From NCBI GenBank assembly GCA_963815185.1, contig CAWFGC010000014.1, forward strand, positions 216,574 to 280,573: a stretch of 64,000 nucleotides of DNA. Reading direction: 5' to 3'. Positions 18,230 to 27,184 of this stretch are shown here, in pieces; position 1 is the first letter of the stretch; each line of letters starts with the position of its first letter. The stretch is from SHZL01 sp963815185. Its GTDB lineage: Bacteria; Pseudomonadota; Gammaproteobacteria; Xanthomonadales; SZUA-36. Both the position numbers and the translations under genes were made by a program. A model generated the notes under the pieces. It was given only the letters and a program-made list of their open reading frames with translations. It did no database searches and was not told the DNA's origin.

Positions 18230-20026
18230 ATGAACATTCTTGGCGAAATGAAACGCAGGAACGTTTTCCGGGTTGGCATGGTGTACTTCATCGTTGCCTG
18301 GGTATTGATCCAGTTGGCTGGTATCACCGTGCGCAGTTTTGATGCGCCCACCTGGCTGTTGACCGTGATCATCCTCCTTATCGTCGCGGGGCTGCCGGTC
18401 GCGCTGTACCTGGCCTGGACCTATGAGCTAACCCCGAACGGCTTCCGGAGAATTTCTGACGTGGCCCCGGGTGAGTCCATCGCTCAGGACACTGCCAAAA
18501 AACTGGATTTCGTCATTATTGGCCTGCTCGGCGCGGTGGTGGCGGTTGTTGTGCTGGATCAGTTCATGCCCGCAGCGCCGGAACTGCCGCCGGCGGTAAT
18601 CGAACAGGCTGCGGAGCCAGAACCGGAACCCGTCATCCTCGAAAACTCCATTGCCGTATTGCCTTTTGTCAACTTGAGCGCGGAGGCGAACCAGGACTAT
18701 TTCTCCGATGGCATGTCGGAAGAGTTGCTCAACGTATTGAGCAAAGTGGGTGGTCTGAATGTGGCTTCCCGCACCTCCTCTTTCGCTTACAAGGGAAGTA
18801 CCGGCAGCATTGAAAAAATTGCCAGATCGCTGCATGTGGCCAATATTCTCGAAGGCAGCGTGCGCAAGGCCGGCAGCCGCCTGCGCGTCACCGCGCAGTT
18901 GATTGACGCGGATACCGACGTGCACCTGTGGTCGGACACCTACGATCGGGACATGACAGATGTCTTCCAGATCCAGGACGAGATCGCCAACGCCATCGTC
19001 TCGGCACTCACCACTGAGTTGGGTGTGGGACTGCAGGCCGTAAGCGTGGAGTCGGCCACCAGCAGCCTTGACGCTTACGATCTCTACCTGAAGGCGCGGG
19101 AATTGTTCATCGCTCGCGAGAATTTGCCGATCAGTTGGCAATTGCTGGACCGGGCCACCAATCTGGATCCGGGGTTTGCGCGGGCCTGGGAAGCCAAGGC
19201 TGCCGTTCATTCCGTGGCCACTTCGTGGTTCCCCGGTGACGGTATCGACCACGATTCCCTGGCGCTGGCGGCAGCGCACCGCGCGCTGGAACTGGAACCA
19301 AGCCTGTCCATGCCCTATGCCGTCATCGGCCTGGAGCACCAGGTCACCGGTGAGGGCTATCCGGGCGCCATTGCAAACCTGAACAAAGCATTGGACAACG
19401 ACCAGAAGAATGCCTCTGCCTGGCTGTGGCGCGGTATCACGTATTTTGAAATGGGCTATGCCGAAAAGGCGCTTGCCGATTTCGCGCAATGTCTGGTTGC
19501 GGACCCTGGCTATCTCAATTGCCGCCAGCATCACGCCATGACCTTGATGACACTGGGTAAGATCGAAGCGGGCGTAAAGGAATTCGAGGCGACCCTCGAA
19601 GCCAATTTCCATTCGACCGATGACACCTTTGTTTCCTATTACGTGCAAACCGGGCAGCGCGCCATGGCATTGGCTGTGGCAGCCCTGTCCATGCGTCAGG
19701 AATTCGCGCCTGTCAAATACTGGATCGAAGCGATTGAAGACCCCGAGGGAGATCATTCCGAGCAGGTGGCCTGGTTCAACCGGTGGGGCGCGGCGCAAAA
19801 CATCACCGTGTGCGATATGGACAGCGTTGCCATCGCGCTGCGGCAGGATCAATGCCTGACGATGGTCGCGAACGCCGTGCAACTCTGGCTGCCCGACACG
19901 GCCTACTTTCGTAAAAAGCCCGCCTTCAAGGAGTTCGTCAATGAGCACCTGATGACCTACTGGCAGGCAAACGGCTTTCCGCCGCAATGCCGGTCATTGG
20001 ACAACGGGGACTTTGAGTGCGATTGA
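18230..20026 (+). CDS. FlgO-like/TPR inner-membrane protein, paralogue 2
   Basis: This 598-residue paralogue of the upstream gene starts at the ATG at 18230, which has a strong ribosome site (AAAGGAGG) 5 bases before it; an open frame from 18170 exists but lacks such a site. Features match the first copy: NILGEMKRRNVFRVGMVYF, FELTP-like YELTPNGFRR, three hydrophobic segments, then SIAVLPFVNLSAEA near residue 140 and EGSVRKAGSRLRV. TPR units fill the C-terminal half. The last residues contain three cysteines, CRSLDNGDFEC among them. The pair is a tandem duplication that has diverged strongly in the TPR part. Function is unknown. Confidence 0.85.
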   Translation: MNILGEMKRRNVFRVGMVYFIVAWVLIQLAGITVRSFDAPTWLLTVIILLIVAGLPVALYLAWTYELTPNGFRRISDVAPGESIAQDTAKKLDFVIIGLLGAVVAVVVLDQFMPAAPELPPAVIEQAAEPEPEPVILENSIAVLPFVNLSAEANQDYFSDGMSEELLNVLSKVGGLNVASRTSSFAYKGSTGSIEKIARSLHVANILEGSVRKAGSRLRVTAQLIDADTDVHLWSDTYDRDMTDVFQIQDEIANAIVSALTTELGVGLQAVSVESATSSLDAYDLYLKARELFIARENLPISWQLLDRATNLDPGFARAWEAKAAVHSVATSWFPGDGIDHDSLALAAAHRALELEPSLSMPYAVIGLEHQVTGEGYPGAIANLNKALDNDQKNASAWLWRGITYFEMGYAEKALADFAQCLVADPGYLNCRQHHAMTLMTLGKIEAGVKEFEATLEANFHSTDDTFVSYYVQTGQRAMALAVAALSMRQEFAPVKYWIEAIEDPEGDHSEQVAWFNRWGAAQNITVCDMDSVAIALRQDQCLTMVANAVQLWLPDTAYFRKKPAFKEFVNEHLMTYWQANGFPPQCRSLDNGDFECD

Positions 20027-20036
20027 ACGACCTCCC

Positions 20037-20066
20037 AAAACACGCTCCGTGCCAATTGATCAGAGC
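20037..20066. repeat. Short intergenic repeat, copy 2
   Basis: The sequence AAAACACGCTCCGTGCC then AATTGATCAGAG sits 10 bases behind the stop of the second TPR gene and before the stop of the GMC oxidoreductase gene on the other strand. It matches the copy behind glgC with one gap. It lies between two convergent genes. Confidence 0.6.
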
Positions 20067-20070
20067 GTTC

Positions 20071-21627
20071 TTAAAGCAATCCCTTTTCTATTTGCTGCCC
20101 GATATAGTCCGCCTGCCTGAGCACGAGCGCGACAATGGTCAGGGTCGGGTTCTCACAGCCCACGGTAGGTAACAGGCTGCCGTCGGAGACAAACAGGTTT
20201 TCAATGTCGTGGGTTTGTCCCCAGGAATTGCAGACACTTTGCGCCGGATCGGTGCCGATGCGCGCTACGCCCATGTTGTGGGTTGCCGGAAAGACGTCGG
20301 GGGCAACGAAAATCTCCCTGGCCCCCAGCGCTGCATAAACAGCCCGGCCGCGCGCGGATGCATAGGTCTTCATGGCCGCTGTATTGGGGTGGGTTGCATA
20401 ATGAATGACGGGGACGGGCAAACCGTTTTGATCGACCTCGGTCGGGTGTAAGGTAATCCGGTTGTTTTGCTGCGGCAAATCCTCGCCATGCACCAGCATT
20501 GCCGCCATATGGGTGTACTGTTGCATGATTCCGGCCAGGCGCTCACCCCAGAGGTCCTGCAATACGATTTTGGCGACGATCTCCGGTGTAAAGGGCACGG
20601 TCAAAAACAGGAAGCCGCCGCTGAATCCGCGCTGTGGATCATGGTGGCGTTCATCCTTGACGATTCCCGCCTGGTGCGTGCCACGGTGCATGTTGACGGG
20701 CCCGGGCATGATGCCAATGACCGGCACCGCGAAATGACGCATATAATTCCGGCCCACCTGCCCACTGGAGTTCGCCAGGCCCTCGGGAAAGCGTTCGTTG
20801 TGCGAGTTCAACAGAATGCGGGTGGTCTCAACCGCATTGCCCGCCACACAAACCATGCGTGCTTTCTGCGTGATGCTTTGCCCTTGCTTATCCCGGTAGG
20901 TCACCCCGTCGACGCGGCCATTTTCATCCAGCGTGATTCGATAGGCCATCGAGTCAGGGCGCAATTCAAAGTGATCCGTGGCCTCGGCTTTGCGGATCTC
21001 CGTATAAAGCGTCGACCATTTTGCGTTGACCACGCAGCCACTGGTGCAGAACCCGAGTTGCAAACAGGAGGTGCGGCCGTCGCGAGGTGCTGAATTGATG
21101 GCAACATTGTTGGTGTCGATGGCGCTGTATCCCAATGCCCGGGCGCCGCTTTCCAGTACCTTGTAATTGTTGTTACCCGGCAGTCGCGCAATGCCGTGGG
21201 TCCCGGTCACGCCCATTTTGTCTTCGGCCCGATCGTAGTAGGGTTCCAGTTCCTGCAGGCCGATTGGCCAATCGGCCAGGTTGGTGTCTGCAATCTCTCC
21301 ATAAGTGGATCGGGCGCGGAATTCGTGCTCCTGCATACGTGGGCACGAAGCGGTCCAGTGCATGGTGGTGCCGCCCACGGTTTTGCAGGTCCATACGGGG
21401 AATTGATTCACCGTGTCGCCGGTGCCGATGCGTCTGTCCTGCCAGGTCAATCGATCGAACATCACCGCCTCGTCATTGACGACCTCGGCCGGCGCCAGCC
21501 GCTTTCCAGCCTCCAGGCAAACCACATCGATACCGCGCTGAGCCAATTCATTGGCCAGGGTTCCGCCCCCGGCGCCGGAGCCGATGACGACAACCACTGA
21601 GTCGTCACTGTGCTGAAAGGGCTTCAT
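20071..21627 (-). CDS. GMC-family FAD oxidoreductase (gluconate/sugar dehydrogenase type)
   Basis: This 518-residue flavoenzyme has the N-terminal dinucleotide fold VVVIGSGAGGGTLANELAQR and VCLEAGKR, and the GMC signature KTVGGTTMHWTASCPR. The C-terminal part has HNMGVARIGTDP, and NLFVSDGSLLPTVGCENPTL, where the catalytic His/Asn pair is expected. It overlaps by four bases (ATGA) with the upstream gene for a Tat-exported small subunit. This suggests a periplasmic two- or three-subunit dehydrogenase that passes electrons to a cytochrome; no cytochrome gene is visible beside it. The oxidised substrate (a sugar acid, alcohol or other polyol) is unknown. Confidence 0.9.
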   Translation of the reverse strand: MKPFQHSDDSVVVVIGSGAGGGTLANELAQRGIDVVCLEAGKRLAPAEVVNDEAVMFDRLTWQDRRIGTGDTVNQFPVWTCKTVGGTTMHWTASCPRMQEHEFRARSTYGEIADTNLADWPIGLQELEPYYDRAEDKMGVTGTHGIARLPGNNNYKVLESGARALGYSAIDTNNVAINSAPRDGRTSCLQLGFCTSGCVVNAKWSTLYTEIRKAEATDHFELRPDSMAYRITLDENGRVDGVTYRDKQGQSITQKARMVCVAGNAVETTRILLNSHNERFPEGLANSSGQVGRNYMRHFAVPVIGIMPGPVNMHRGTHQAGIVKDERHHDPQRGFSGGFLFLTVPFTPEIVAKIVLQDLWGERLAGIMQQYTHMAAMLVHGEDLPQQNNRITLHPTEVDQNGLPVPVIHYATHPNTAAMKTYASARGRAVYAALGAREIFVAPDVFPATHNMGVARIGTDPAQSVCNSWGQTHDIENLFVSDGSLLPTVGCENPTLTIVALVLRQADYIGQQIEKGLL

Positions 21628-22166
21628 TTCAAAGCTCCCGATTCAGCCGCGGGTAACCAGTTGATGTCATCAAAACCGCGGTAAAGATAGCCGCCGTGCT
21701 CAATCGCGGAGCCCTGGTAGCCCAATGTCGCCCACAGCGCCGGATCCCGCATCACGATTTCCGCCGTGTTGAAGTGCATAAAGCCAAAAAACGGGGTTCC
21801 CGCCTGGTCACTGACAATGGCAACGCTTTCTTCTGGCGGAAGGTTCAACCAGGCGTCTTTGCCGCTCGAGTTGAGCGCGTCAATGCCTCCTTTCACCAAT
21901 GCGCCAATGTCCGGCACCTGGCCGGCGAGGAGAGAGACTTTGTCGGCCACTGCCCGGTAGCGCGCGTGAGCGGGTTCCAGCAGCGGCAGCAGCACATAGG
22001 CATATTGCACCAGGGTGTCGTGTTCGAGATTGCCGGGAGCATCGCTGATCGCGCCCCAGGCAAGCGCACGCAGGCTGGACAGGCCAAGTACCGAAGTCGC
22101 TCCACAGGCGAGGACACCCTTGCCAAGCCATTGGGAAAAGTGCCGTCTGCTCATCGGGTTGTTCAT
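21624..22166 (-). CDS. Gluconate 2-dehydrogenase subunit 3-like Tat-exported small subunit
   Basis: This 180-residue protein begins MNNPMSRRHFSQWLGKGVLA, a twin-arginine signal with a hydrophobic run (CGATSVLGLSSLRALA). Behind it come TLVQYAYVLLPLLEP and FFGFMHFNTAEIVMRDP, like subunit 3 of membrane-bound gluconate dehydrogenases. I took the ATG at 22166, just ahead of the signal and behind an AGAGAG stretch, over an upstream in-frame ATG at 22232. In this enzyme class the small subunit carries the Tat signal and brings the flavin subunit to the periplasm. It overlaps the GMC gene by four bases, which supports a complex. Confidence 0.8.
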   Translation of the reverse strand: MNNPMSRRHFSQWLGKGVLACGATSVLGLSSLRALAWGAISDAPGNLEHDTLVQYAYVLLPLLEPAHARYRAVADKVSLLAGQVPDIGALVKGGIDALNSSGKDAWLNLPPEESVAIVSDQAGTPFFGFMHFNTAEIVMRDPALWATLGYQGSAIEHGGYLYRGFDDINWLPAAESGALK

Positions 22167-22318
22167 GGCGTGATCTCTCTGCGCGATTTCAAAATGCGGT
22201 ATGGCCGCCATTGTATGTAATCCTGGATTCAACGGCCACGTGCAACCATGCTGTATGACTGGACGCGAGCGCTTGTAGCTGATTCAATTGCGTTTGTTTC
22301 GTGACAACTTCAGTGAGA

Positions 22319-24109
22319 ATGACCATGTTCCAGCGCAGCATTCCCTACGCATTCGTTGCCGCACTCCTGGCCGCATTCGTTGCCGTTACAGCCGGCGGCT
22401 GTGGCGAGAAATCCGCGGACAAACCACAGACTCAGGCAGCCACTTCAGCCGCCCCATCGGCGGAGGCGATTTACACCAACGGACGCGTTTACACGGTGGA
22501 AGCCGCCGACCCCTGGGCGGAGGCATTTGCCGTGCAGGGCGGAAAATTCCTCGCTGTCGGCACGTCGCAGGACCTGCTGGCCCGGTACAAGGGTGATCGC
22601 ACCACCGTGGTCGATCTGGGTGGGCATATGGTCATGCCCGGCATTCACGATATGCACGCGCACCTGGCGCAGGCAGGTACCAAGCAGTTATTCGAGTGCG
22701 GTTTTCCCTTCACGCTGACACTCGATCAAATTGTGGAGAAAGTGAAGGCTTGCGTCGCCGCTGCACCAGCCGAGGAGTGGTTGCGCGGCGGCCAGTGGGC
22801 CATGGAGTTGCTTGACGCTGATCGGGCGCCGAGCAAGGAATTGCTGGATGCAGTGGCCCCCGACACGCCGGTGTTTCTGATCGATTCCACGGTGCACGCC
22901 GCCTGGGTCAACAGCAAAGCCATGCAGGTATTGGGCATCTCCAGAGATACGCCGGACCCGGCCGGTGGTGTGATCGTGCGTGACCCCAGCACGGGAGAGC
23001 CTACCGGAATACTGCTCGACAATGCCGCCTATCAACCTTTGCAAACGCTGCCGGCGTACTCGCCCGGGCAGATGCAGCAGGCCCTGGCGTGGAGCGTGCA
23101 GCAATTCAACGCCGTTGGCGTGACCGCCCTCAAGGATGCCATGGTCGATCCGGGCGCACTGGCAGGCTACGCGGCACTTGACCGCAGCGGCAAGTTGAAC
23201 GCGCATATCGCTACCTGTCTGGCCTGGCGCATGGCGTGGGCCGGCCCGCAGGAGACTTTGGAGCAAAGCATCGCCGGACGGGCCGCATTCGCGAGCGACA
23301 ACGTGCAGGTCGATTTCGTCAAGATCATGCTCGACGGGATTCCGCCCCCAGAGACCGCCGCCATACTGGAGCCGTATGTGCCCGATGGCGTGCACGAGCC
23401 AGGGTACACAGGCTACCTCACGCAATCGCCTGAGTCCCTGATCGAGGATGTGGTGAAGCTCGATGCGCAGGGATTGACGGTAAAAGTCCATGCCACCGGC
23501 GATCGCGCGGTGCGTGTCGCGCTGGATGCCTTCGAGGCGGCCCGCAAGGCCAACGGTAACAGCCGTCAGCGGCACGAGATCGCGCATGCGGCCATGATCA
23601 GCGATCAAGACTTGCCGCGCTTCAAGGCGCTGAATGTCACCGCGGAGATGTCCCCGATCCTGTGGTACCCATCACCACTGCAAACCGCCATGGAGGCGGT
23701 TCTGGGTAAGCAACGCGCGGAGCGAAACTGGCCGATAAAGACCTTGTCGGATACGGGCGCTCTGGTTATCTACGGTTCCGATTGGCCGTCGGTAGTGCCC
23801 TCGGCCAACCCGTGGCCCGGCATCGAAGCCATGATCACGCGCCGGGATCCCTATGGGCAGAATCCCGGTGTGCTCGGCCCGGAGCAGGGCATGGACCTGG
23901 CCTCGGTGCTGCGCATCTTTACGCTGAACGGTGCTGAATCGATGTATGCCGCCGATAGCCGCGGTTCGATCGCGCCGGGCAAGTCAGCCGATTTCATCGT
24001 GCTCGACCGCAATCTGTTCGAAATCCCGGTCGAGGACATCAGCGAGGTCAAGGTGCTGCGGACCGTGTTTCGTGGCAAAACCGTGTTCAGCCAGGACGAC
24101 TCCGAATGA
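22319..24109 (+). CDS. Lipoprotein amidohydrolase (YtcJ-like)
   Basis: This protein of about 596 residues is anchored by a lipobox (AVTAGGCGEKS). It has the amidohydrolase start (EAIYTNGRVYTVEAADPW, then MVMPGIHDMHAHL with its H-x-H metal pair). Further motifs are VKVHATGDRAVR, HEIAHAAMI and YGSDWPSVVPS with the late metal Asp. The C-terminal part is the family ending (GSIAPGKSADFIVLDRNLFE). YtcJ-type enzymes cleave amides or related C-N bonds in small molecules, but substrates are rarely known. I chose the ATG at 22319, with GTG at 22301 and ATG at 22325 as alternatives; no ribosome site decides. Its stop overlaps the start of the aldoxime dehydratase gene (ATGA at 24106-24109), so the two are probably translated together. 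Confidence 0.85.
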   Translation: MTMFQRSIPYAFVAALLAAFVAVTAGGCGEKSADKPQTQAATSAAPSAEAIYTNGRVYTVEAADPWAEAFAVQGGKFLAVGTSQDLLARYKGDRTTVVDLGGHMVMPGIHDMHAHLAQAGTKQLFECGFPFTLTLDQIVEKVKACVAAAPAEEWLRGGQWAMELLDADRAPSKELLDAVAPDTPVFLIDSTVHAAWVNSKAMQVLGISRDTPDPAGGVIVRDPSTGEPTGILLDNAAYQPLQTLPAYSPGQMQQALAWSVQQFNAVGVTALKDAMVDPGALAGYAALDRSGKLNAHIATCLAWRMAWAGPQETLEQSIAGRAAFASDNVQVDFVKIMLDGIPPPETAAILEPYVPDGVHEPGYTGYLTQSPESLIEDVVKLDAQGLTVKVHATGDRAVRVALDAFEAARKANGNSRQRHEIAHAAMISDQDLPRFKALNVTAEMSPILWYPSPLQTAMEAVLGKQRAERNWPIKTLSDTGALVIYGSDWPSVVPSANPWPGIEAMITRRDPYGQNPGVLGPEQGMDLASVLRIFTLNGAESMYAADSRGSIAPGKSADFIVLDRNLFEIPVEDISEVKVLRTVFRGKTVFSQDDSE

Positions 24110-25105
24110 CCAGACTAACGCCTGAAAACTGGAAGCCACCCTATCCGGCATTTGTCGCCGATGTGGCGCAGTCTCATTTGAATCTGACCCAACTGGGCGT
24201 CCAGGCGCCGACTGCCGAGGCGGGGGCGGACGATTTTGCCGAACTCAGCGGCTTGCTCGAAGGTTGTGCTGAGCTGCTGCATTGTGAGCATGTGCATCAC
24301 ACAGACGGGCAAGACGCTCACAATGACATCCTGCTGGTTTACTGGGAAAAGCCGGACAGTTTTGCCACCTGGCGGGCTGGCAAGCCGGTCAGTGAATTTT
24401 TTGCGCGTAGCCGCAACAATGAGGTCGGCGTGTGGGTAGAGGCGCTCAGCGCTCCGGCCGGCCATTTTGAAACCAACTATTCAACCGGCACGGTGCAATG
24501 GGGGATATCGCGCCATGGTTCGACCCGCGAAGACCCCATTCATGGGTACTATGGCGCCATGCGCGATCGCATAAAAGCGGCCGAGAATGGCGGTCTGCCA
24601 GGCGCGGTCGGGCGGCTAAACCGGGAAGTCCTGGCGCAAACACGGGGGCGTCACCTTGCTGTGGAATTGCCCGGCAACCTGTGTTTCATCAGGACAGTCC
24701 AGGGCTGGAACGCCTGCACTGACGAAGAAAAAGACTACTTCATGAAGCGTTCCTACCCGGTGTATCAGCGTGGCGTGGAATATCTGCGCACGCACCCGCT
24801 GGAAAGCAACTGCATCAGCGCGCGCCTGGTTACCGATGTCGCGCAGGGCCCAGGCCAACCGCAGGCTGAAACCCTGGCATGGTTTCTGTCGTTAACGGAT
24901 CTGGAAGCCTGGACCTGGAATCATCCCGACCCACGCGGCGATTTTCAATACCTTCATGAAACATGCCGAAAGGTTCAACTTCCAGGTAGATATTCTGCTG
25001 GGCCACGAAGTACTGGTCGTGCCGAAAAACGGTGTTCTTGCTGAATACAATAACTGCCATAATGCCACCGGCTTTTTGCGCTTTTTCCCGTCCGTTATAA
25101 AGTAA
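24106..25105 (+). pseudogene. Aldoxime dehydratase (heme protein), frameshifted near the HPTH motif
   Basis: The first frame (24106 to about 24925) carries AELLHCEHVHHTDGQDAHND, TWRAGKPVSEFFAR and ELPGNLCFIRTVQGW, a pattern of phenylacetaldoxime-dehydratase-family enzymes (OxdA/OxdRE). These turn aldoximes into nitriles. The first frame continues wrongly to 25044. A second frame supplies the true ending: HPTHAAIFNTFMKHAERFNF, then GHEVLVVPKNGVLAEYNNCH and a TAA at 25103-25105. The switch lies at the CCC run 24925-24927 and needs one base less. The joined protein would have about 333 residues, near the usual 350. Family knowledge from OxdRE places the heme-ligand His and a catalytic His in this ending, so the protein read as printed would lack them. 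The start overlaps the amidohydrolase gene. Confidence 0.85.
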
Positions 25106-25122
25106 TCATCACGAGGTGTTCC

Positions 25123-26136
25123 ATGGTCGATAAAACCAACGCGTTTCGAGTGGCCGCTGTTCAGGCTGCACCGGTGTTCATGGATTTGAGCGGTACGGTG
25201 CAAAAGACCATTGCCCTGATAGAACAGGCGGCCGAAGCCGGGGCAAAACTGGTGGCTTTCCCGGAATGCTGGATCCCGGGCTACCCGTTTTACATCTGGC
25301 TGGGAGCGACCGCCTGGTGGATGAAATTCGTTCAGCGCTACCATGTGAACGCGATGGAAGTGGACTCCGCTGAGACCGATGCGATCTGCGCTGCCGCGCG
25401 CCGGAACAAAATCACGGTGGCGCTGGGATTTTCGGAACGGGCGGGAGGCAGTCTGTACATTTCTCAGCTGCTGATTGGCGCGGACGGAAAGCTTATTGCC
25501 AGGCGGCGCAAGTTGAAGCCCACGCATATGGAACGCACCGTGTTCGGCGAGGGCTGCGGCGCCGATCTGGCCGTACATGACACCAATCTCGGGCGGATCG
25601 GAATGCTGAACTGTTGGGAGCATCTGCAACCCCTGAGCCGTTATGCGCTTTATTCGATGAATGAGCAGGTTCACATCGCATCCTGGCCCAGCTTCGGCGT
25701 GTACAGCGGCATCGCCTATGCACTGGGGGCCACGGTCAACAACGCTGCCAGCCTGATGTACGCGGTCGAGGGCCAATGTTACGTGATCGCTCCGTGTGGC
25801 ATCATCACCGAATCCATCGTCGACGCCATTTGCGAGACCGAAGATCAACGCCAACTCATCAGCGTCGGCGGGGGATTTGCCAAAATATATGCCCCCGATG
25901 GCCAGTCCATTGGGACGCCGCTTGCGGAAACGGAAGAAGGCCTGGTCATGGCGGACATCGATCTGAACATGATCCCCCTGGCCAAGGCGGTTGCCGACCC
26001 GGCCGGGCATTATGCGCGTCCCGATGTGACGCGGCTTTTACTCAATCGTTCTGCCGCGCCTGCGGTCGAAACCATGCATTCACGCTTCGAGGATATGGTT
26101 CCCGCCGCTGAATATGAAGAGATCGCGGAGGAATAG
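25123..26136 (+). CDS. Nitrilase, arylacetonitrilase/aliphatic type
   Basis: This 337-residue nitrilase has the full catalytic triad: E48 in AFPECWIPGYPF, K130 in RRRKLKPTHMERTVFGEG, and C164 in GMLNCWEHLQPLSRYAL. CWEHLQPL and the ERTVFGEG loop are typical of true nitrilases that hydrolyse nitriles to acids and ammonia. It lies 17 bases behind the repaired end of the aldoxime dehydratase gene. The pair fits the aldoxime-nitrile pathway: aldoxime to nitrile, then nitrile to carboxylic acid. The start at 25123 is preceded by CACGAGGTGTTCC. The C-terminus extends beyond LLLNRSAAP. The substrate (aryl or alkyl nitrile) cannot be read from sequence. Confidence 0.9.
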   Translation: MVDKTNAFRVAAVQAAPVFMDLSGTVQKTIALIEQAAEAGAKLVAFPECWIPGYPFYIWLGATAWWMKFVQRYHVNAMEVDSAETDAICAAARRNKITVALGFSERAGGSLYISQLLIGADGKLIARRRKLKPTHMERTVFGEGCGADLAVHDTNLGRIGMLNCWEHLQPLSRYALYSMNEQVHIASWPSFGVYSGIAYALGATVNNAASLMYAVEGQCYVIAPCGIITESIVDAICETEDQRQLISVGGGFAKIYAPDGQSIGTPLAETEEGLVMADIDLNMIPLAKAVADPAGHYARPDVTRLLLNRSAAPAVETMHSRFEDMVPAAEYEEIAEE

Positions 26137-26171
26137 CTGCATGAGAAAAACTAAAAAACCGGAGCCAGGGC

Positions 26172-27036
26172 ATGAGTAACGATATCGTCATCGAAGCTTG
26201 GAACACCGTGCTGTTCGAGAAATTCTCGCGTTTCAAATATCTCTTTATCGAGGGATATGCAGCCATCAGTGAAGAAGCCCTGAAACGACATCGGTTCCCC
26301 AAGGGCTCCAGGGTGCTCGATGTAGGTTGTGGTTTTGGCGACTGCACCATTGCCATCGCCAAAACTCTTGGCAAGACGTGGACTTGCCACCGGCGTCGAT
26401 TGTGCGACAAATTTTGTTGCCGAGTGCAATCGAACTGCCGCCGAGGAAGGAGTCGAGAATGTCAATTTTATCGTGGCCGATGTCGAGTCAGATGAACTCG
26501 GCGGACCCTACGATGCGGCCTTTGCCCGTTTTGGAACCATGTTCTTCAATTTGCCGGGCTTGGCGATGAAAAATGTTCGTTCATCCCTGAAACCAGGTGG
26601 CAAATTCACCCAGGTGGTGTGGCGCAAGCGAGAGGACAATCCCTGGCTCTACGACGCCGAGCTTTGTGTTCGCGATATGGTGCCGGTGGTATCGCACGAA
26701 GACACTGACGCGGTACATTGCGGCCCCGGCCCTTTTTCCATGGCGGGTGCCGATATGGTGAGCGATATGCTGCAGGCTGTCGGCTATGAAAAGGTTCAGT
26801 TCGAACGTTTTGACTCTGATATCTGTATTGGGCGCAATCTGGAGGAAGCAGTCCAGTTTGCAATGGAAATCGGGCCGGCAGGGGAAATCATTCGTCTCGC
26901 CGGCGATGAGGGCGAGCGTTTGAAAGGGGATGTCGAGATGGCGCTAAAAGAAGTTATAAGCAAGTTCGAGCAAGAAGATGGTACTTTCTGGGCTCCCTCG
27001 AGTGCCTGGTTCGTAACTGCATACAATCCAGGCTAG
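26172..27036 (+). pseudogene. Class I SAM methyltransferase, frameshifted
   Basis: The 5' frame starts MSNDIVIEAWNTVLFEKFSR and holds the SAM motif SRVLDVGCGFGDCTIAIAK. The 3' frame continues with GLATGVDCATNFVAECNRTA, then FIVADVESDELGGPYDAAFA (motif II), LKPGGKFTQVVWRKREDNPW and an ending at 27036. The frames meet near 26379-26390 and require one base less. The joined protein would have about 287 residues, normal for a methyltransferase acting on small molecules. It sits 36 bases behind the nitrilase gene. Whether the product of the nitrilase or another compound is methylated is unknown. The frameshift may be an assembly error. Confidence 0.75.
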
Positions 27037-27184
27037 GAGTCTGCGCCGTAGAAAGTATTCCTGACGAAATGCGGGGACACCCACCTCTTAAGTCCCGATA
27101 TCTTACTGCCTATTTCATACGTGCAACAAAAGATACGATATCATGAATGTTTAATCCCTCGATTCCATCCTGCCGGAGAGTTGC

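Noticed and set aside
18428..19987. Reverse-strand open frame (519 codons) opposite the second TPR gene
   Set aside because: The forward gene has a strong ribosome site and domain content; the reverse reading is rich in His, Gly and Arg as expected for a shadow frame.
24925..24927. Programmed frameshift in the aldoxime dehydratase
   Set aside because: A CCC run is not sufficient for programmed slippage and the family is not known for it; an indel is simpler.
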